A DNA stretch of 5,728 nucleotides, from assembly GCA_020216575.1 (NCBI GenBank), contig JAIUYC010000327.1:1-5728 (forward strand), read 5' to 3'. Below are positions 4,647-5,728 of the stretch, one piece after another; within the stretch, counting starts at the first letter, position 1; each line of letters opens with the position of its first letter. The notes beneath the pieces are model-generated. The model was not told the DNA's origin, ran no database searches, and worked only from the letters and a program-made list of their open reading frames with translations. The position numbers were made by a program, and so were the translations under genes. Source of the stretch: Coleofasciculus sp. S288. Its GTDB lineage: Bacteria > Cyanobacteriota > Cyanobacteriia > Cyanobacteriales > Coleofasciculaceae.

Positions 4647-5728
4647 ATGGAAACTGCTTACAGAATCTCCACTGATTATCCATCAATCCAAACTGCGATC
4701 GATGCTGGACCGGGTACTGTGTATATCCCGGAAGGGAATCATCCGATTTCAGAGCCTCTGATTCTTCCCCGTACAGATCTAAACGGTAACGGCGGTGTCA
4801 AACTCATCGGTGCTGGCATGTATAAGACGTTTATTAATCCATCTTCGACATCGTATGCATACAACACCATGATTACCTGGCAGGATGCTAATTACTCAAC
4901 CAACATCCGACGCGCTTGGTTTCAGCACCTTGAGGGTTTCACAATCAGGATGCCGCGCACAAATGCGAATGGCATCTGGTATAAGCGAACCGACCTTACT
5001 CAGAAACCAGTCTTTGAGAAGCTGATGATCACCATTCGTGACGTTGGTTTTACCACCTACAACAATTGGGAGCAGATAGCAATTAAGCTCGAAGGGAATG
5101 TCCACGATGCCGTCATCGAGAATATTGTCAACAACATTGGAGCGATCGACGGCGAAGCTAACTTTGACCTCACAACAATTGTCAGTGACACCAATCCAGA
5201 GGGTGATAACGGCATTGATAGTTACGGAATCTACTCATCAGTTCTTCGCGGCATTACAGTTACGCCGATCTCAGGTGGCTTCGGCGGTGTCTTCAGAGGT
5301 CGTGCCCAATTCTGCAAATTCGAGGACATACTCGTAGGTAAGGGATCGAACGGAACACCCCTAATCGACCTGATAGGCAGTTGCGGTGTCAAAATCAGCG
5401 GTATGGTTGCAGAGGGTCGAGCAGAGAACCCACAGATTCGGTTAACGGACTGTCGTGGCTGCATCATTGAGGATCTGATCCTTGGCACACCAGATAAAGG
5501 GTTCCATGACGAACCTTATGGTGAAGGCATTTTTCTTATCGATTGCACCTTCTGCCGTGTACAGAACTGGTTTACGTATCCAGACAAGGCGTTATGGGAC
5601 ATTGATCGTGATAATGCACGGCGCGTTTGGCTCTCACCGAACACCCGTAACTGCACAGTTGATGTCATGATTGGTGGCAGCACGAGCAGGGCAGACCGAC
5701 AGGAGAACCCGTTCGTTGTCATTGATGA
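4647..5728 (+). CDS. Right-handed beta-helix protein, pectate-lyase/tailspike type, N-terminal part (cut by window edge)
   Basis: The frame from ATG 4647 is open for 360 codons to the window edge. TGA 4644-4646 directly precedes it, so no longer start in this frame is possible; GGAA at 4632-4635 is a weak ribosome-binding site. The N-terminus has the classic opening of pectate-lyase-superfamily helices: DYPSIQTAIDAGPGTVYIPEG (10-30) followed by PLILP (37-41) and VKLIGAGM (51-58). From about residue 150 the chain shows recurring coils centred on AVIENI (155), SVLRGI (198), CKFEDI (223), GVKISGM (247), CIIEDL (272), CRVQNW (303) and CTVDVM (336). No signal peptide or membrane segment is visible, which argues for a cytoplasmic or phage-tail-like protein, or export by a C-terminally directed route. 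Such folds occur in polysaccharide lyases, GH28-related enzymes and phage tailspikes. No catalytic residues can be assigned, and the C-terminus is missing. Confidence 0.85.
   Translation, partial: METAYRISTDYPSIQTAIDAGPGTVYIPEGNHPISEPLILPRTDLNGNGGVKLIGAGMYKTFINPSSTSYAYNTMITWQDANYSTNIRRAWFQHLEGFTIRMPRTNANGIWYKRTDLTQKPVFEKLMITIRDVGFTTYNNWEQIAIKLEGNVHDAVIENIVNNIGAIDGEANFDLTTIVSDTNPEGDNGIDSYGIYSSVLRGITVTPISGGFGGVFRGRAQFCKFEDILVGKGSNGTPLIDLIGSCGVKISGMVAEGRAENPQIRLTDCRGCIIEDLILGTPDKGFHDEPYGEGIFLIDCTFCRVQNWFTYPDKALWDIDRDNARRVWLSPNTRNCTVDVMIGGSTSRADRQENPFVVID

Noticed and set aside
5231..5722. Short open frames on both strands within the last kilobase.
   Set aside because: They lie inside the uninterrupted beta-helix frame starting at 4647, have no ribosome-binding sites and show no recognisable domains.

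Overview
The window looks like cyanobacterial chromosome. Five exact copies of the HIP1 octamer GCGATCGC, a hallmark of many cyanobacterial genomes, occur in the first 1.9 kb. A Uma2/DUF820 nuclease-fold gene, a family greatly expanded in cyanobacteria, lies in the middle. The genus cannot be told from the sequence; a filamentous or otherwise large-genome cyanobacterium would fit.

Left part (1-2664) is a detoxification and stress-response block. A MarR-type regulator on the + strand is divergent from a tight minus-strand run of two small YdcZ/DUF606-type membrane proteins and an FMN-dependent NADH-azoreductase (gaps of 20 and 49 bases). The divergent spacer carries two near-identical palindromes, TATCTTGATATCAAGATA and ATCTTGATGTCAAGAT, with centres 42 bp apart. 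One covers the -10 of the exporter promoter and the other covers the marR promoter region. The simplest reading is an autoregulated MarR switch that represses a small-molecule exporter pair plus a quinone/azo reductase until an aromatic or electrophilic ligand appears. Downstream of azoR on the same strand is a MerR-family regulator, cut by the window edge. It has its own promoter with the stretched (20 bp) spacer and internal dyad typical of MerR control.

Middle part (2711-4106) is accessory: a minus-strand Uma2-family gene and, upstream of it, a HigBA-like toxin-antitoxin pair in toxin-first order whose reading frames overlap by the four bases ATGA.

The 540 bases from 4107 to 4646 hold no confident gene. 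They contain the presumed toxin-antitoxin promoter/operator, a protein-like open frame with no good start that may be a gene remnant, and a chain of four palindromes (4508-4588), two of them perfect 12-bp-arm hairpins.

Right part (4647-5728) is one uninterrupted + strand frame of 360 codons that runs off the window. It encodes the N-terminal part of a right-handed beta-helix protein of the pectate-lyase/tailspike type. It starts without a signal peptide and shows a visible coil periodicity of about 24-33 residues with cysteines stacked at one coil position.

I did not find a demonstrably new system. The strongest items for follow-up are the MarR/double-operator/exporter/azoreductase module and the beta-helix gene with its palindrome-rich leader.
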